Below are positions 43,912-54,889 of a stretch of DNA of 64,000 bases, one piece after another. The notes below the pieces were generated by a model. It saw only the letters and a list, made by a program, of their open reading frames with translations, was not told the DNA's origin and made no database searches. Every line of letters begins with the position of its first letter. Position 1 is the first letter of the stretch. Made by a program: the position numbers and the translations under genes. The DNA is taken from contig NC_031500.1 in NCBI RefSeq assembly GCF_000237925.1, positions 12,549,753-12,613,752 of the forward strand, read 5' to 3'. The stretch is from Schistosoma mansoni (Eukaryota; Platyhelminthes; Trematoda; Strigeidida; Schistosomatidae).

Positions 43912-44605
43912 TCACTTTCGACCAAACAGCGACTAGAGATCGTTTAGATGGAACAGAGTTTCTACCAAGAGCGAGCTGCTGCATAAGTTGAAAAGTAAGG
44001 TTACAAAAATAAAAAGGGGGGGTGAATTAGCGATATGGTAAATAATAATAATAGTAATAATACAAATTGTTTTGTTTCTAGTATGAGCGAGAATATAATT
44101 GTCAGTTGAATGTTTCATTTCATTTATTTGCGAGAGGGTTGTGATACTGCCCGGGTGCCCAAACCGAAGCAGGTGGTTTTCTTAAAGGGCCACACCCGGA
44201 GCCTTTGACCTAGAGGTCTAACCCACAAGGCAGTGGAGCACCATGAGGAGATGCAGTCCCATGGTAGCCGGTGACCAACAATTGGTTCATACGCCATTCG
44301 TTCCTTCAGGATACTGGAGCCCATGTGCACCATTGGTTTGGAATCAGGGTTTTCCAACTCCCCTAGGTGGATCCTTCATATTCACCAACCCGGTTAAAGC
44401 GCCGGACATTCGCTTTTCGTCCTCTCACTTTCGTAAACAACACCCCCGCCACGAGAAGGCAGTGAGTAGGACTTCCCCGGCAGGGGCTATATACGCGTGG
44501 CCATATGAGAGCATTTGGAGAGGGAGAGCGGACTCTCCCCACTCTCGACCGTACCAGGGCATTTGGGGGCATTTAATGTCTATTTAATGTGCATTTAATG
44601 TCAAA

Positions 44606-44818
44606 CAATCAATCACAGTTGAAATCATGAGTCAATTGAAGCTAGACCACCATGGAAAACCTGGAAGCACTGGACGGCCGTTTCGTCCTATTATGGTACT
44701 CCTCAGTAGTGTGCATCCACGATTACGCACTCGCGAGATTCGAACCCAGTACTTACCAGTCTGGAGCCAGAGCCCTTAACCGAGAGACCACTGAGCCGGC
44801 ATCCAACGGTGTTAATAT
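44606..44818 (-). mobile_element. SINE family A, 5'-truncated
   Basis: Directly upstream of the LINE 5' end. tRNA-like head with box B GTTCGAATC. The hammerhead has a complete CTGAGGAG/GAAAC core, with a mismatch in stem II and one in stem I. Confidence 0.88.
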
Positions 44819-44887
44819 ATTGTAATATGGTAAATAAAAATCTTTGAGCATAATAATGTATTTTATTCTGATTTATTATTATTGAGC

Positions 44888-45240
44888 TACATTGTTGACA
44901 TATATGACAGTTTTAAGTTGACCCCTTCTATGTGCATTTACAAGTTCAGTTGCTCCTGTGAAGATAGCTATATTGGGCGTACTACTAGGTAACTAAACTA
45001 AAGAATGAGTGAATATCTACCAGTATGGTTTGGGAAAGGTCAGATAAAAAAATAATACGCAGTGCTATCGTGGCACATTTAATTTATAGCGGTCATAATA
45101 TAGATAAATCGAAATCATTTCAAGTGACCTATCATATACCTCTATCATTTCTTAACGGAGTTCGTTCCCGTCTCCTTCATATAATTGAAGCCATAGGAAT
45201 TCGTACATTTCATCCCAATTTTTGTGTGGACCGATGAAAT
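44888..45240 (+). mobile_element. Penelope-like element, GIY-YIG endonuclease fragment
   Basis: Translated pieces read FSCSCEDSYIGRTTR, MSEYLPVWF and RSAIVAHLIYSGHNID, the order expected for the C-terminal GIY-YIG endonuclease of Penelope-like retroelements. It is broken and a few hundred bases long. No reverse-transcriptase part lies next to it. Confidence 0.7.
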
Positions 45241-45341
45241 TTGTAACTCCTCTATCCCTTCCATGCCCGGATATAACTTAACCAATGACATATTACTATT
45301 ATTTTTTAAAATTTATTTGTAACTATATCATCATTTAAATT

Positions 45342-45572
45342 CATTTAGTATTGTTTGTTTAAACTTCACACCATCGCACAAGCAAGTGGCTATCAGGACT
45401 CAGTGGCCGAGTGGATAACGCGACGGCGTTAGAAGCGAGGGTACTGAGTTCGAGTCCCAGATTGAACATCAACTCTGAGATGCAGGTACATCCGGCTGGC
45501 GAGTCCCAAATAAGACGAAACGCGCGTCCTGGATTCCACTGCTATCCACTATCCATCTCTGCTTATATCATC
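45342..45572. mobile_element. SINE family B with inverted segment
   Basis: A 30-bp minus-orientation 3' tip (from 45342) is fused to a plus-orientation head and hammerhead (about 45371-45572: ggccgagtggataacgcgac, box B GTTCGAGTCCC). The core base A6 is changed (CTGGCGAG), so cleavage is unlikely. It ends at the same 'tctctgctta' point as 48650-48850. Confidence 0.82.
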
Positions 45573-45944
45573 ATTTGTTTGTAATTTACCGCCTCTTACC
45601 GTTTGTATTCTTTATTATCTAATTATTTACATACTTCTTATTACGTAATGGTTTCAATGTTTTGTGATCACTATTTTAAGTCTATCTACCCACGTTTGAC
45701 CTCCTATTTCCAATGTTTAACTATTGATAAGAATTTTGTTATCATAATTTAATATTCTTACTACTATTAGTCCACTTGTCTTCCCATTATCAACTTGTGC
45801 TTTCACCTATTATGCTCAGTGCCCTACTCTATTTCATTGTGACTACTGACTCAAATTGCCTTGATTGGTTTAACACTTTCGTAAAAATATTCATGTACAT
45901 TAGAGTAAAGCCTGATGTCAATCTAATTGAAAACAATATTGTCC

Positions 45945-46840
45945 ACTTATATATGTTGTTCTAATTTTCACAATGAGAATCTTTAATATTCTAAAATCAA
46001 ATGGGGACCCTGTTGTATTTAAGGCACTCAATGAGTTCTTGAAGCTAAATACACGTCTCATAGAAGCGATTTACTATAAATTGTATTACAATCTGACAGA
46101 TATCCTAAAACGTATACTGGAAGTCTTTGCATAGTAACAGAATCTATCCTAATCCAAAAGACACCTGAGAAACATGCATCGGACCAAGTTTTAAATTATT
46201 ATCCATTCATGACAAATTGAATAGAGATTATTATTAATGAATAAAAGAAAAATTATGAGTCAATTGGAGCTAGACAACCATCGAAAACCTGGAAGCACTG
46301 GACGGCGTTTTGTCCTATTCTGGGACTCCTCCTTGACAGTGCGCATCCACGATCCCGGCTCGCGAGATTCGAACCTAGGACCTACCGGTCTCGGGCCAGA
46401 GCACTTAACCCATAGACCACTGAGCCTCTCGGCATCCAACGGTGTTAATGTCTAACTTCAACCAATCCACGAAATTGAGCAGCCGTTCACCATTGTCTTC
46501 AGTGAGTTGATATCTCCCAACAGACCTGGTTGAACTCCACTGGTTACATGTGTTGTTCTGATTTTCACAATGAGAATCTTTAATATTCTAAAATCAAATG
46601 GCAACCTTGTTGTATTTAAGGCACTCAATGAGTTCTTGAGGTTTAATGCACGTCTTATACAAGCGAGAACATGCTTAGGATTTACTATGAATTGTATTAC
46701 AATCTGACAGATATCCTAAAATGTATACTGGAAGTCTTTGCATAGTAACAGAATCTATCCTAATCCAAAAGACACCTGAAAAACATGCATCGAATCAAGT
46801 TTTAGATTATTGTCTATTTATAACATGTTGAATAGAGATA
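45945..46840 (+). repeat. Short tandem duplication, 45945-46250 and 46545-46840
   Basis: Both units share 'atgagaatctttaatattct', 'atacggaagtctttgcatag'-type and 'ccaaaagacacctga' blocks over about 280 bp with scattered differences. A SINE A (46250-46548) sits between them. Confidence 0.85.
46250..46548 (-). mobile_element. SINE family A copy
   Basis: Minus strand, 3' tail to 5' unit. The 'ccttgac' insertion next to the hammerhead is shared with 19870-20245, defining a subfamily. The core is altered. Confidence 0.87.
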
Positions 46841-46847
46841 AACATAC

Positions 46848-46920
46848 CAATTTCAGGTAAACCTTCAATATGAATGAAAATGAAAAGTCAAAGACCAATG
46901 AATTGTATATATTTACTCAT
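46848..46920 (-). pseudogene. Signal-peptide exon of gene 3 (unit A), interrupted
   Basis: Paralogue of exon 1 at 55894-55966: it has the same ATG, the same G|GTATGT donor and phase, and 5 differences in 73 bases. The frame MSKYIQFIGL is stopped inside the signal peptide, so secretion of the exon 2 product from this start would fail. Distance to exon 2 (40832) is about 6 kb because the LINE and other repeats landed in the intron. Confidence 0.8.
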
Positions 46921-47486
46921 TATAATGTTTCCTATTATAGGCTTTCTTAGAATGTATGAATAAAATACACCTTTATATATAGTTGTCAAGTAAAGAAGAT
47001 CTGAATAGAGATCTGGATCAAGATGAAAGATCATAAACTGTATAAGTTCATATCGTCATAATATCAGCTGAATAGTCATATGATGGTACAATCTAGTTAT
47101 TATTTAAGATTGTTCTAGAAATCTTTAATGAGATGAAAAAAATGGATGGATGGATGGTACTTCTTTTATCTTGAATAATCTTTGAATAATTAGATTGATG
47201 TTAATCTTCTTTTTTGGACAAACTCTTATATATACTGAAATACACGTAATTAGTAATCTGTTAAGTTTTTTTTAATTCAGTTCATGTTTCATATATATAG
47301 AAATGTCTTGAAAATGGTTTTTCATTCGAATATCCTTTAATCACTTATCTATTATTAAGAACATGATTATTTAATATTAAGAAACTCAATTGAGAGGTTT
47401 AATTAAATGTCCTAATTGAAGGTACAGTTTAAAAACTAAATAGATAAGATACTTTACTACAAAGACAATACTATCAGAAAGGTGTT
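46921..47486. other. Duplicated non-coding flank (5' flank of gene 3)
   Basis: Matches 55967-56460 in unit B (ttgtcaagtaaagaagatct, atctggatcaagatgaaaga). It presumably includes the promoter of the gene, but no element can be assigned. Confidence 0.5.
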
Positions 47487-47590
47487 TTTGTGGAGATGTG
47501 CACTGCTGAGGAGTCCCACAATAGGAGGAAACGGCCGTCCAGTGCTTCCACGTCTGGCTTCAATTGACTCACGCTTTCAACTATGAAAAA
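47487..47590 (+). mobile_element. SINE family A 3' fragment with hammerhead
   Basis: Stem I GCACTG/CAGTGC is intact and the CTGAGGAG/GAAAC core is present. Stem II has lost its first pair (GTCC/GGAG). It is inserted in unit A relative to the site in unit B near 56465. Confidence 0.85.
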
Positions 47591-48060
47591 GACAATAGCT
47601 AATAATGTTCTAAGAGAATAACTGTTAACTATTTGGGATGACCAGGTCAAAATGTGGTATGAATTCATGAAGTCACTGTCAAGTGGACTGAACCATGTTG
47701 GTATATAGGGACTATTTGGTTGGGATCCGCGAGATGATAGCATTCGGTTGTTAGAGACTTTGAATGACATGGCTTAAAATTGTTTACAATGGCTAAAGTG
47801 TATCCACTCTTTGTGTTCTGTCAAATTGTAATCTTCTGAATTCTTCATGCCTTTATCTTTTTTCTCTTTCCAAATTTATTTCACTGGATTATACTCATTC
47901 AATAATATCTTCAAATCCTAATCTTTCAGATTACTGCTTATACTCTTACTATCTCTACCACTATGAGATTGGAATCGACAACTGCATCTCAGTGATAATC
48001 TGGTAATGGCAACTCGAACTGATGTATGTAAGTACGAAGTTTTATGTTGTGACTGACTGA
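47591..48060 (+). mobile_element. LINE 3' end (second RTE-like family), unit A
   Basis: Decayed C-terminus (the WDPRDD..RW..T motif region) followed by 'ctcgaactgatgta' and 'gtgactgactga'. Paralogue of 56485-57225. Confidence 0.75.
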
Positions 48061-48324
48061 CTATAATGATTGAAAAATCAACTAAACATTTTAAATTTGG
48101 GTTTATTTAATGCAATACATACTTTGGAAATGATGAAAGGATTTGGGTATACTAGGTTAGACATAAATGAATGAAAAATCTAATGTTCTATCTGATAAAA
48201 AGTTGACCATTCTTGAATGTCTAGAAGATTCGCATCCATAAGTTCAAATCTAATAGTGAAAACACAAATAGACAATAGGTAGATGAAAAAGCCTTATTTA
48301 GCTGACCGAACTGTCTTTCAAAAT
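48061..48324. other. A+T-rich sequence, nothing recognised
   Basis: No supported feature. Confidence 0.45.
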
Positions 48325-48530
48325 CTGTACAAATATTTTGATGGAGTTTTGTTCTCTAAGCTGGATAGTTTTAGATCGTGGAGCTTTCATCGTCCTTCTG
48401 AACAACATCGTCAGCACAAACTTCGTGTAGAAGTGAAGTTTTTGAATTTCTCCATATGTGATTCACAGCTTGTGGAGAAATTCAAACACTTCACCCACCT
48501 GAGCTACAAATCTTCTACACCATCTCTGTA
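48325..48530. repeat. Fold-back repeat, copy 2
   Basis: Shares 'gagctttcatcgtccttctg', 'cagcacaaacttcg' and 'cacctgagctacaaatcttc' with 36841-37020, and has its own inverted arms (tttgaatttctccat / gtggagaaattcaaa). Confidence 0.65.
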
Positions 48531-48649
48531 AAAATATAATATATATTACTATATTATAAATCATATAATGTCAACTCAAAAATCTATATTATTTGTATTA
48601 TGAAATGATCGCTTAAGAAAGACCTCTAGGAAAACTGAGCGTAAAAAAT

Positions 48650-48850
48650 TCATTTAGTATTGTTTGTTTGAATCTTCCCATCTATGTGTTAGGACTGCAA
48701 CTGGTCAGTCTCTAATTGGCATATGTGCATTCAAGTCCCAGAGTGAACATCAACTCTGAGATGCAGGTAAATCCAGCTGACGAGTCCAAAATAGGCCGTA
48801 ACGCGCGTCCTGGATTCCACTGCTAGCCACTATCCATCTCTGCTTACCAA
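48650..48850. mobile_element. SINE family B with inverted 5' segment
   Basis: A minus-orientation 3' half (48650-48730) is fused to a plus-orientation box B and hammerhead segment (48731-48848). The core GAA is changed to GTA in this copy. Confidence 0.85.
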
Positions 48851-49079
48851 ACTGAGCGTAGTTTAGAAGTAAAAATCAAATTGTATTCAACATAATACAA
48901 GTATAACATTGCAAATACAAATCTTTGGTGATAATATGAACATAGTGTTCCCAAATATAAATACTTATTCGTTTCAAATATTTGATCATGAATTTACTGC
49001 TATATCGTCTATACTGGTCGAAAATTAGTGAAATATATCATACATGAGAAGAAATGATGATCATCAGTAGCGATTTAGA

Positions 49080-50108
49080 GAACAGTACAAATTTTGAACT
49101 TACTCGCTCACTTACTTACGCATGTTACCCCTCGTCGAGGAGCATAGACCGCCCACCAGCATTCTCAATCCAAATCTATCTCAGACAATCCTTTCTCGTT
49201 CTTTCCAGTTGCTATTCATTATTTTGATGTCTGCTTCTGATCCCCGACGTAATGTGTACCTTGGTCCTCCTCTTTCCGTTTCCTTTCGGAATTCCAAGTC
49301 AGCGCTCGCCTCATGATGCAGTTTGATGATTTCCACAACGCATGTCCCACCCACCACTTCCGGACCACCACCGGACCACTACCAGACTCCAACACAACTC
49401 AGATCAAGAACACGAGATTAGCCTGACTAGAACGTCAATATATTTCCACACCGAAATCCGACACAATCCAACAACAAGGAACAGTTAATCAATAATAATC
49501 AATAAATAATAAGGATAGGGGAATATATAACACATATAACACTTGTCACATTATCTACATGTCTGCCTCAGCAAAACAACCAATCATTATCATTCTCGGC
49601 CACACATCAAAAATGCTTGTACATTTTTGATGATTGTTGTGGTTGTAATCGAAGTTTCATATCCGTACAATAGAACTAACTGTTTTCACGTTCGTATTCA
49701 AGATTCTCACTTTGATATTAGTTGAAAGTTATATTGACTTCTATATGTTCATCAATTGTAGGAAAGCTGTTCTTGCTTGCCAATCCATGCTTTTATATCT
49801 GCATCAGATTCCACTTATTCATCAATTATACTCCCCAATTATCTAAAACTTTCTACCTCTTCCAGAGCTTGTCCATCAAATTTGATTGAACTGTTTTCCG
49901 TGTTGTATTTGAGGACCTTGCTTCTTCCTCTGAGGACCTTGCTTCTTCCTCTGTGTATGTTGAGGTATACTAATGCAGAGGCTGATGATACACTGTTTGT
50001 CTTGACTTGTATAGGTCGGTCGTCTAAGTAGTCCAATTCGTGTAGCTACGTCCAACCTATCCATTTTATTCCGCGCTTCCCGTCGGATGTGGAAGTCTTC
50101 ATGATGCA
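49080..50108 (-). mobile_element. RTE-type LINE, C-terminal part (unit A), split by repeat G
   Basis: Paralogue of 57955-58815, including flanking sequence from 48945. It encodes decayed thumb and C-terminal text ([27 protein letters not shown]). A local duplication of ggaccttgcttcttcctctg lies at about 49913-49952. It is cut at 50108 by the duplication junction. Confidence 0.85.
49350..49612. mobile_element. Solo LTR-like repeat, family G, inside the RTE copy
   Basis: Matches the outer parts of 9650-10180. It is absent from the paralogous LINE at 58190-58310. Boundaries are approximate. Confidence 0.55.
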
Positions 50109-50149
<41 letters not shown>

Positions 50150-50155
50150 ACGATT
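50109..50155. repeat. (TA)n microsatellite at the duplication junction
   Basis: About 40 bp of (TA)n directly between the end of unit A (in the RTE) and the start of unit B (ccgttgttgataatttg). Confidence 0.9.
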
Positions 50156-50239
50156 ATGCCGTTGTTGATAATTTGAATGGATTTTGATTAGTCTTAGTTG
50201 TAATTTATGAATGCAGCCATTATTAACATGTTTCATATA

Positions 50240-50530
50240 GAACAGGTGGATTGTGGCTAGCAATGATATCTAGGATGCATGTTTCTACAATTAAGGACTC
50301 GTCAGCTGAATGTCTCTTCACCTGAAAGTTGATGTTCATATTGGAATTCAGACTCACTACGTCCAGCTTCTTACGCCAATGAGTTAACCACTTGTCAGGA
50401 ATATTTGGTCAATGTATCGTAAATAAGGTCAAAATCGCATCCTGCATTCCATTGCTAGCCACATCCCATCTACTCTGTATACCACGAATATGTCATAACA
50501 GAATAACATTGGTTCACTTGTTACGAAGAA
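50240..50530. mobile_element. SINE family B, diverged inverted chimera (unit B)
   Basis: Paralogue of 37560-37860. Confidence 0.65.
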
Positions 50531-50544
50531 CCCACTTTGCCGCT

Positions 50545-51729
50545 TACAATTACTTTGAAAAAACTGGAGATCGGTGAAGAATTGTATACATGGTAGAACT
50601 TGAGTAGGTTACTTCCTCAATTTTCACTTCAAAATATGATGAACTGTTAACCGTATATTTCTTAGTAGTCTAATTCTCTTAATATTATCATCAATTGATT
50701 TATGAATATCCAGATGTACATATATGTGTACATATGAATGTGTATTTTCTATGTGCAAATCAATGAGCGAGTGAAGTTATTGATTATGTGTGTGTACAAT
50801 CAGTGAGCGAATGGATGAAAATTAGGGTATGGACAGTGTTCTGTGAAGCTGATACATTCGTATTTGTAATGGATCAAATGTTTTAATTACAAGTAATAGT
50901 TGATAAAAATGTAGTAGGCTTTCAATGAGCTTTTAGTGTGTTCTGGTAAAATAAGTGATATAAAAGGTTGAGAAAAGCTTTCTACAAACTTTAGAAACTG
51001 TTTCCCACATTTTAGATCGTGGTATTGAGAGATAAAACTCAGATACTCATTCGTTGTTAGAATGGTTTGGTTCGACTCTATCCTAACAAGAAAAGCTTTT
51101 GTACGATGAGTTAAAAGGATCTTACATCACAACTTCATCTGCGTACACACAGTATGCTCAGAGGACGAGAGTGAGTAAGCGTTTATTATAGTTAAAAAGT
51201 ATCTGCTTCATAATAGTTATCTATGAGGGTTCATCTGTAAAGATGAAAGAACAAAAACAAAGAAAATGGAATATCTTACAGCCAAGCAAATGCCTGTCAA
51301 CCCGATTACATCGATGTTCAAAGCACGTCCATAGGAATAACAAAAAGGAAAGTTCACATCCACATCTACGAGTATATCACATAGAAGTCATACGTATTTA
51401 ATGAAATAAAGGTCTCTCTAGTCTTTGAGTTGCTTCTGTTCTGGATTTCAAATGTTTTCTCCGACATATTTTTCATATATGGCAGGATGATCTAGTATTG
51501 GAAAACAAAAAACAATGCTTCAAATCACCTATTCCATTTGGTTTCACTGATACTATCCATTCATATTATAATGCGTCTCTACTACTCCTATTATTATTTA
51601 TGACTTTACATCATAAAATTTATTTAGTTACATTGGCTTCCTATTTTGAAGCATGCTATTTTCCACTTTAGTCTATCATGGTGCCTTGTGTATCTCACTC
51701 CTCAAACTTTGTGTATCGTAGAGAAAATT
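50545..51729. other. Sequence unique to unit B, unrecognised
   Basis: About 1.2 kb between blocks that are adjacent in unit A (37845/37855). It may be an insertion in B or a deletion in A. No coding or repeat family recognised. Confidence 0.4.
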
Positions 51730-51872
51730 TTGCCTCACCTTTATAAACTGAAGTATTTCAATCTACTGTTTATCATTACATTATTTGTTTTAAACTAAGG
51801 CTGTTAGCAGCTAATGAGAGACTATGGTTTGATCTATTCTCATCTAGTTAATTTAATCTTATGTTACATGTA

Positions 51873-51998
51873 TTACATACTTACTTACTTACTTATTTAC
51901 TTACGCCTGTTTACCCTCGTGGAGGAGCATAAGCCGCACACCAGTATTCTCCATTTCAACCCCGTCCTCGGCAATCTTCTTCAGTTCTTTCCAGTTTT
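51873..51998 (-). mobile_element. RTE-type LINE 3' end
   Basis: A (CTTA)n tail plus the complement of the C-terminus (tgtttaccctcgtggaggag). Absent from the paralogous site near 37998; the flanks repeat ttacatgtattac-type sequence, a likely target duplication. Confidence 0.85.
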
Positions 51999-52128
51999 TT
52001 ATTACATGTATTATATAACTATAATATACCATTTTTAAACAATTCTGTCTTTTACACTCTTAGTTTTTCTTATAAAATATTTAATATATAACCTATAAAC
52101 ATTCACATTATTTAACATATAGACATCT

Positions 52129-52443
52129 TTCAAAGTTGAAATCATGAGTCAATTGAAGCTAGACCACCATGGAAAACCTGGAAGCACTGGAAGGCCGTTT
52201 CGTCCTGTTATGGGATTCCTAAGCAGAGCGCATCCACGATCCCGCACTCGCGGGATTCGAAACCGGGACCTAATAGTCTCAAGCCAGAGTCCTTAAGCGA
52301 TAGACCCTTGAGCCGGCCGGCATCCAACGGTGTTAATGTCAAACTTCAACCAATCCAAGAAATTTTGAGTGACCATTCACCAATTGTCTTCAGTGAGTTA
52401 TCTCAACAGACGTGGTTGAACTCCACTGGATACTGCTTCCCAC
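52129..52443 (-). mobile_element. SINE family A with 9-bp target duplication
   Basis: Flanked by TAGACATCT (52120-52128, 52444-52452). Unit A has the empty site near 38044-38050. tRNA-like head present; hammerhead degraded. Confidence 0.9.
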
Positions 52444-52666
52444 TAGACATCTCTCATAATCCTTTCATACTGATTACTCTTTCTTTTTCTATTAATCTTC
52501 GTTGATGAGAACTATATCAATATGATGACACGAAATATATACACCGTTTTTACATAATTAATACTACTAACTTCAAATTGTAAGTAGCTAAAGAAAAACC
52601 ATAGAAATAAAACGAATTCATGTTATACATGTTACATTCTTTGTTCTTTGTTTAATTGAAATGAAT

Positions 52667-52801
52667 TATTATCAGAAGGGGTTTTGTGGATATTATAGTA
52701 ATTTCAATAGTTGAGATCATAAACCAATTGAAGCTAGATCACCATTGAAAATCTGGAAGCACTGGACGGCCGTTTCGTCCTGTTGTGAGACTCTTCAGCA
52801 T
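52667..52801 (-). mobile_element. SINE family A 3' half
   Basis: Ends inside stem I of the hammerhead. Core CTGAAGAG and GAAAC kept. Unit A has the empty site near 39450. Confidence 0.85.
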
Positions 52802-53025
52802 GGATTAACTATATCTTGTTAATTTTATTATTACTCTATTCATAGTTATGAAAAAAATCAGATAATATGAAATCCTGAACAATTTCACTCATTTTAAAAT
52901 CTACAATCGTACAATCTATCAATTTTCCTATGACATTATTTTGTTCAATAAAACAAATATTCTAATAAAAGAACTTCAATGTAAACATTTTCATTGTAGA
53001 TTACATTTTGATCAGATGAAGTTAC

Positions 53026-53585
53026 TGATGTGAAGAGAGAAATAAGAAGGCGTGACAAACTACGGAAGCTAGTTTGGGGGACGTTATTTCATTTAATTCA
53101 AAGCTTGTAAAACTGTAACATTTAATTTTGTCCCTAGTCTATTCTATAGATCATAAGATTTCGTTTTATGTATGATTCACTGCCATAGCATTCTCTGTTC
53201 CAAAGCTATTGTAATTTAGACGTAATCTTTTGTACTCTATTTTCTAGTCTAATCCCCCAGTTTTGGACATAGTTGTATTTTCTTAATTGTTTTACGTTGT
53301 GTTCGGGTCAGTCATCTATTTATTCATATATCTTTTTACACTATTCGGAAACGAGATCGGATTTGGGAATAAGTCAAGTAGTGTTTCATCTGACTTGTCT
53401 TCTCTCTCGCATGTGCGTAATCAGTCAATCAGGTGATAGAATAGTTTTCGTCACTCTACACCACTTCGAACTCACGCATACTAGCCTCAAGATTAAGCTA
53501 GTCAGCCCATCGCGTCAAGGTCTTAATCTACATTAGACAAATTATCCTCGGCACGAAAGTGGGTAGACAGATCAAGGACCGAACA
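53026..53585 (+). mobile_element. Solo LTR, 559-bp family, with target duplication
   Basis: TGATGTGAA...ACCGAACA, exact 5-bp flanks GTTAC (53021-53025, 53586-53590). No coding sequence inside. Confidence 0.9.
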
Positions 53586-54187
53586 GTTACTTATTACATA
53601 CCTGTATGTCACTGTAATATTCAATTACTTTTTTCTTAAATGATCATAACGATCTAATATTTCGGTTCATTTTACATCATTAAATTTTACTATTTCACAA
53701 TTCACTGTAAAAATAATCCCTCCATATCACGAGTTTATGTATTATTTGAACTACAGACTTCGTCAATGTAAAGCATTTACATTTGAAAACACATTTTTCA
53801 ATATATGTTTGAGATGATAATGACGATGCAGGGGTTGTCTTTGTGCAAGGGTTAAGGTAATTTACTGTTTCAAATATCTGTTGAAGTAGAGCCTTGACAC
53901 TATATACAATTTATTCTTTAAATTTACACTGAAACATCTTTACAATTGCTGAACTAACTGTTAGCTGATAGAAAACAGTTTATCTTAGTCTATCATGAAT
54001 ACTGAAAGTGTAACCAAAAGAAATTATGGTTTAAGTTTTCATTTAATATGATAGGGCTGTAATGATTCAAAGATTTGAACTATATATCCTTTTTATTGGA
54101 TAGTTTAACAAGATCTCTGTATTTATTCTTTAAAACTACATCACTAATAACTTATTTTATGAATTGTATTAATTACCAACAAACTAT
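53586..54187. other. Non-coding sequence of unit B, partly shared with unit A
   Basis: From about 54050 it matches 39560-39885 (the site left empty by the SINE B of unit A). Before that it is unrecognised. Confidence 0.45.
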
Positions 54188-54405
54188 TATTTACTTACCT
54201 ACCTACCTACTTACTTACTTACGTACATATCTACTTACTTACTCACCTACCTACCTACTTACCTACATATCTACTTACTTACTTACCTACCTACCTACCT
54301 ACTTACTTACTTACATAGCTACTTACTTGCCTACATATCTACTTACTTACCTACGCATTTACGCCTGTTACCCTTCGTCGAGGAGCATAGGTCGCTCACC
54401 AACAC
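54188..54405 (-). mobile_element. RTE-type LINE 3' end with long (CTTA/CCTA)n tail (unit B)
   Basis: Paralogue of 39885-40055. The degenerate tetranucleotide tail is longer, about 170 bp. Confidence 0.85.
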
Positions 54406-54540
54406 CCTTCATACATACAATGAATCAAGTGCTGATCAAGTTCCAGATTACAAAAAAAAACAATCAACAGATTATATCTAAACTATTCATGTATTCATTT
54501 AATTAAATATACGTTGTTTATAAAAATTTTGGTATAAATT

Positions 54541-54764
54541 TTAATAAATATTAATTTTAAGTTTTTTCTTTGGTTGACATTTTACAAGATGACATATTCC
54601 ACTGCAACATTCTGAATTACTTAAACAACCCCAATCCACATCTAAACATTTAACACATGTTCCATTTGCAAATCCATGTAATTTACATACTGATTTCTCA
54701 CAACATGGATAAAATATTGATCGATCACAATAACCACCTAATGGTGAACAACGTCTTCTTTCAG
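54541..54764 (-). CDS. Secreted cysteine-rich protein (gene 4, unit B), exon 2: double knottin-like domain
   Basis: Acceptor TTTTTCCAG at 54765-54766, phase 1, 73 residues plus stop. It is identical in all 224 bases to 40609-40832. Together with exon 1 (55894-55966) it predicts a 98-residue precursor. The two six-cysteine halves are spaced C-x6-C-x7-CC-x4-C-x9-C and C-x6-C-x5-CC-x3-C-x4-C, followed by a basic tail. An ATG at 54855 opens a longer frame into the intron, but the splice acceptor and the signal exon give a better model. The family resembles UPF0506; the role is unknown, probably extracellular. Confidence 0.82.
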
Positions 54765-54889
54765 CTGGAAAAAGAAAGAAAAAAAATAAAATAAAGTAAT
54801 AAGATTGATTAGGTTCAAATGAATAAGTCTGGGAAGGTCTAAATCTATTTATCATGTCAACATTTACTATATGAGAAATTGTACAATTC

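Larger units (their letters stand above)
41166..44590 (-). mobile_element. Nearly full-length RTE-like non-LTR retrotransposon (LINE)
   Basis: Minus strand, in order: 5' region 43912-44590 (shared with the small elements at 14815 and 15876), endonuclease and reverse-transcriptase coding 43911-41358, and 3' end to about 41166. The 3' terminus tggtacaaagggcaccgg is shared with the small elements. Two frame changes interrupt the coding region, so it is probably inactive. It is absent from unit B of the duplication and so probably inserted after it. Clade assignment (RTE, near schistosome SR2/Perere-3-like elements) is by eye. Confidence 0.88.
37479..50155 (+). repeat. Tandem segmental duplication, unit A (upstream)
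   Basis: Collinear with 50156-58815. Shared blocks in order: 37479-38062, 39243-40054, 40490-40860, 46840-47480, 47595-48060 and 48945-50108. Insertions unique to this unit: a Boudicca-like element, SINE B, a LINE, SINE A, a Penelope-like fragment and others. Confidence 0.85.
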
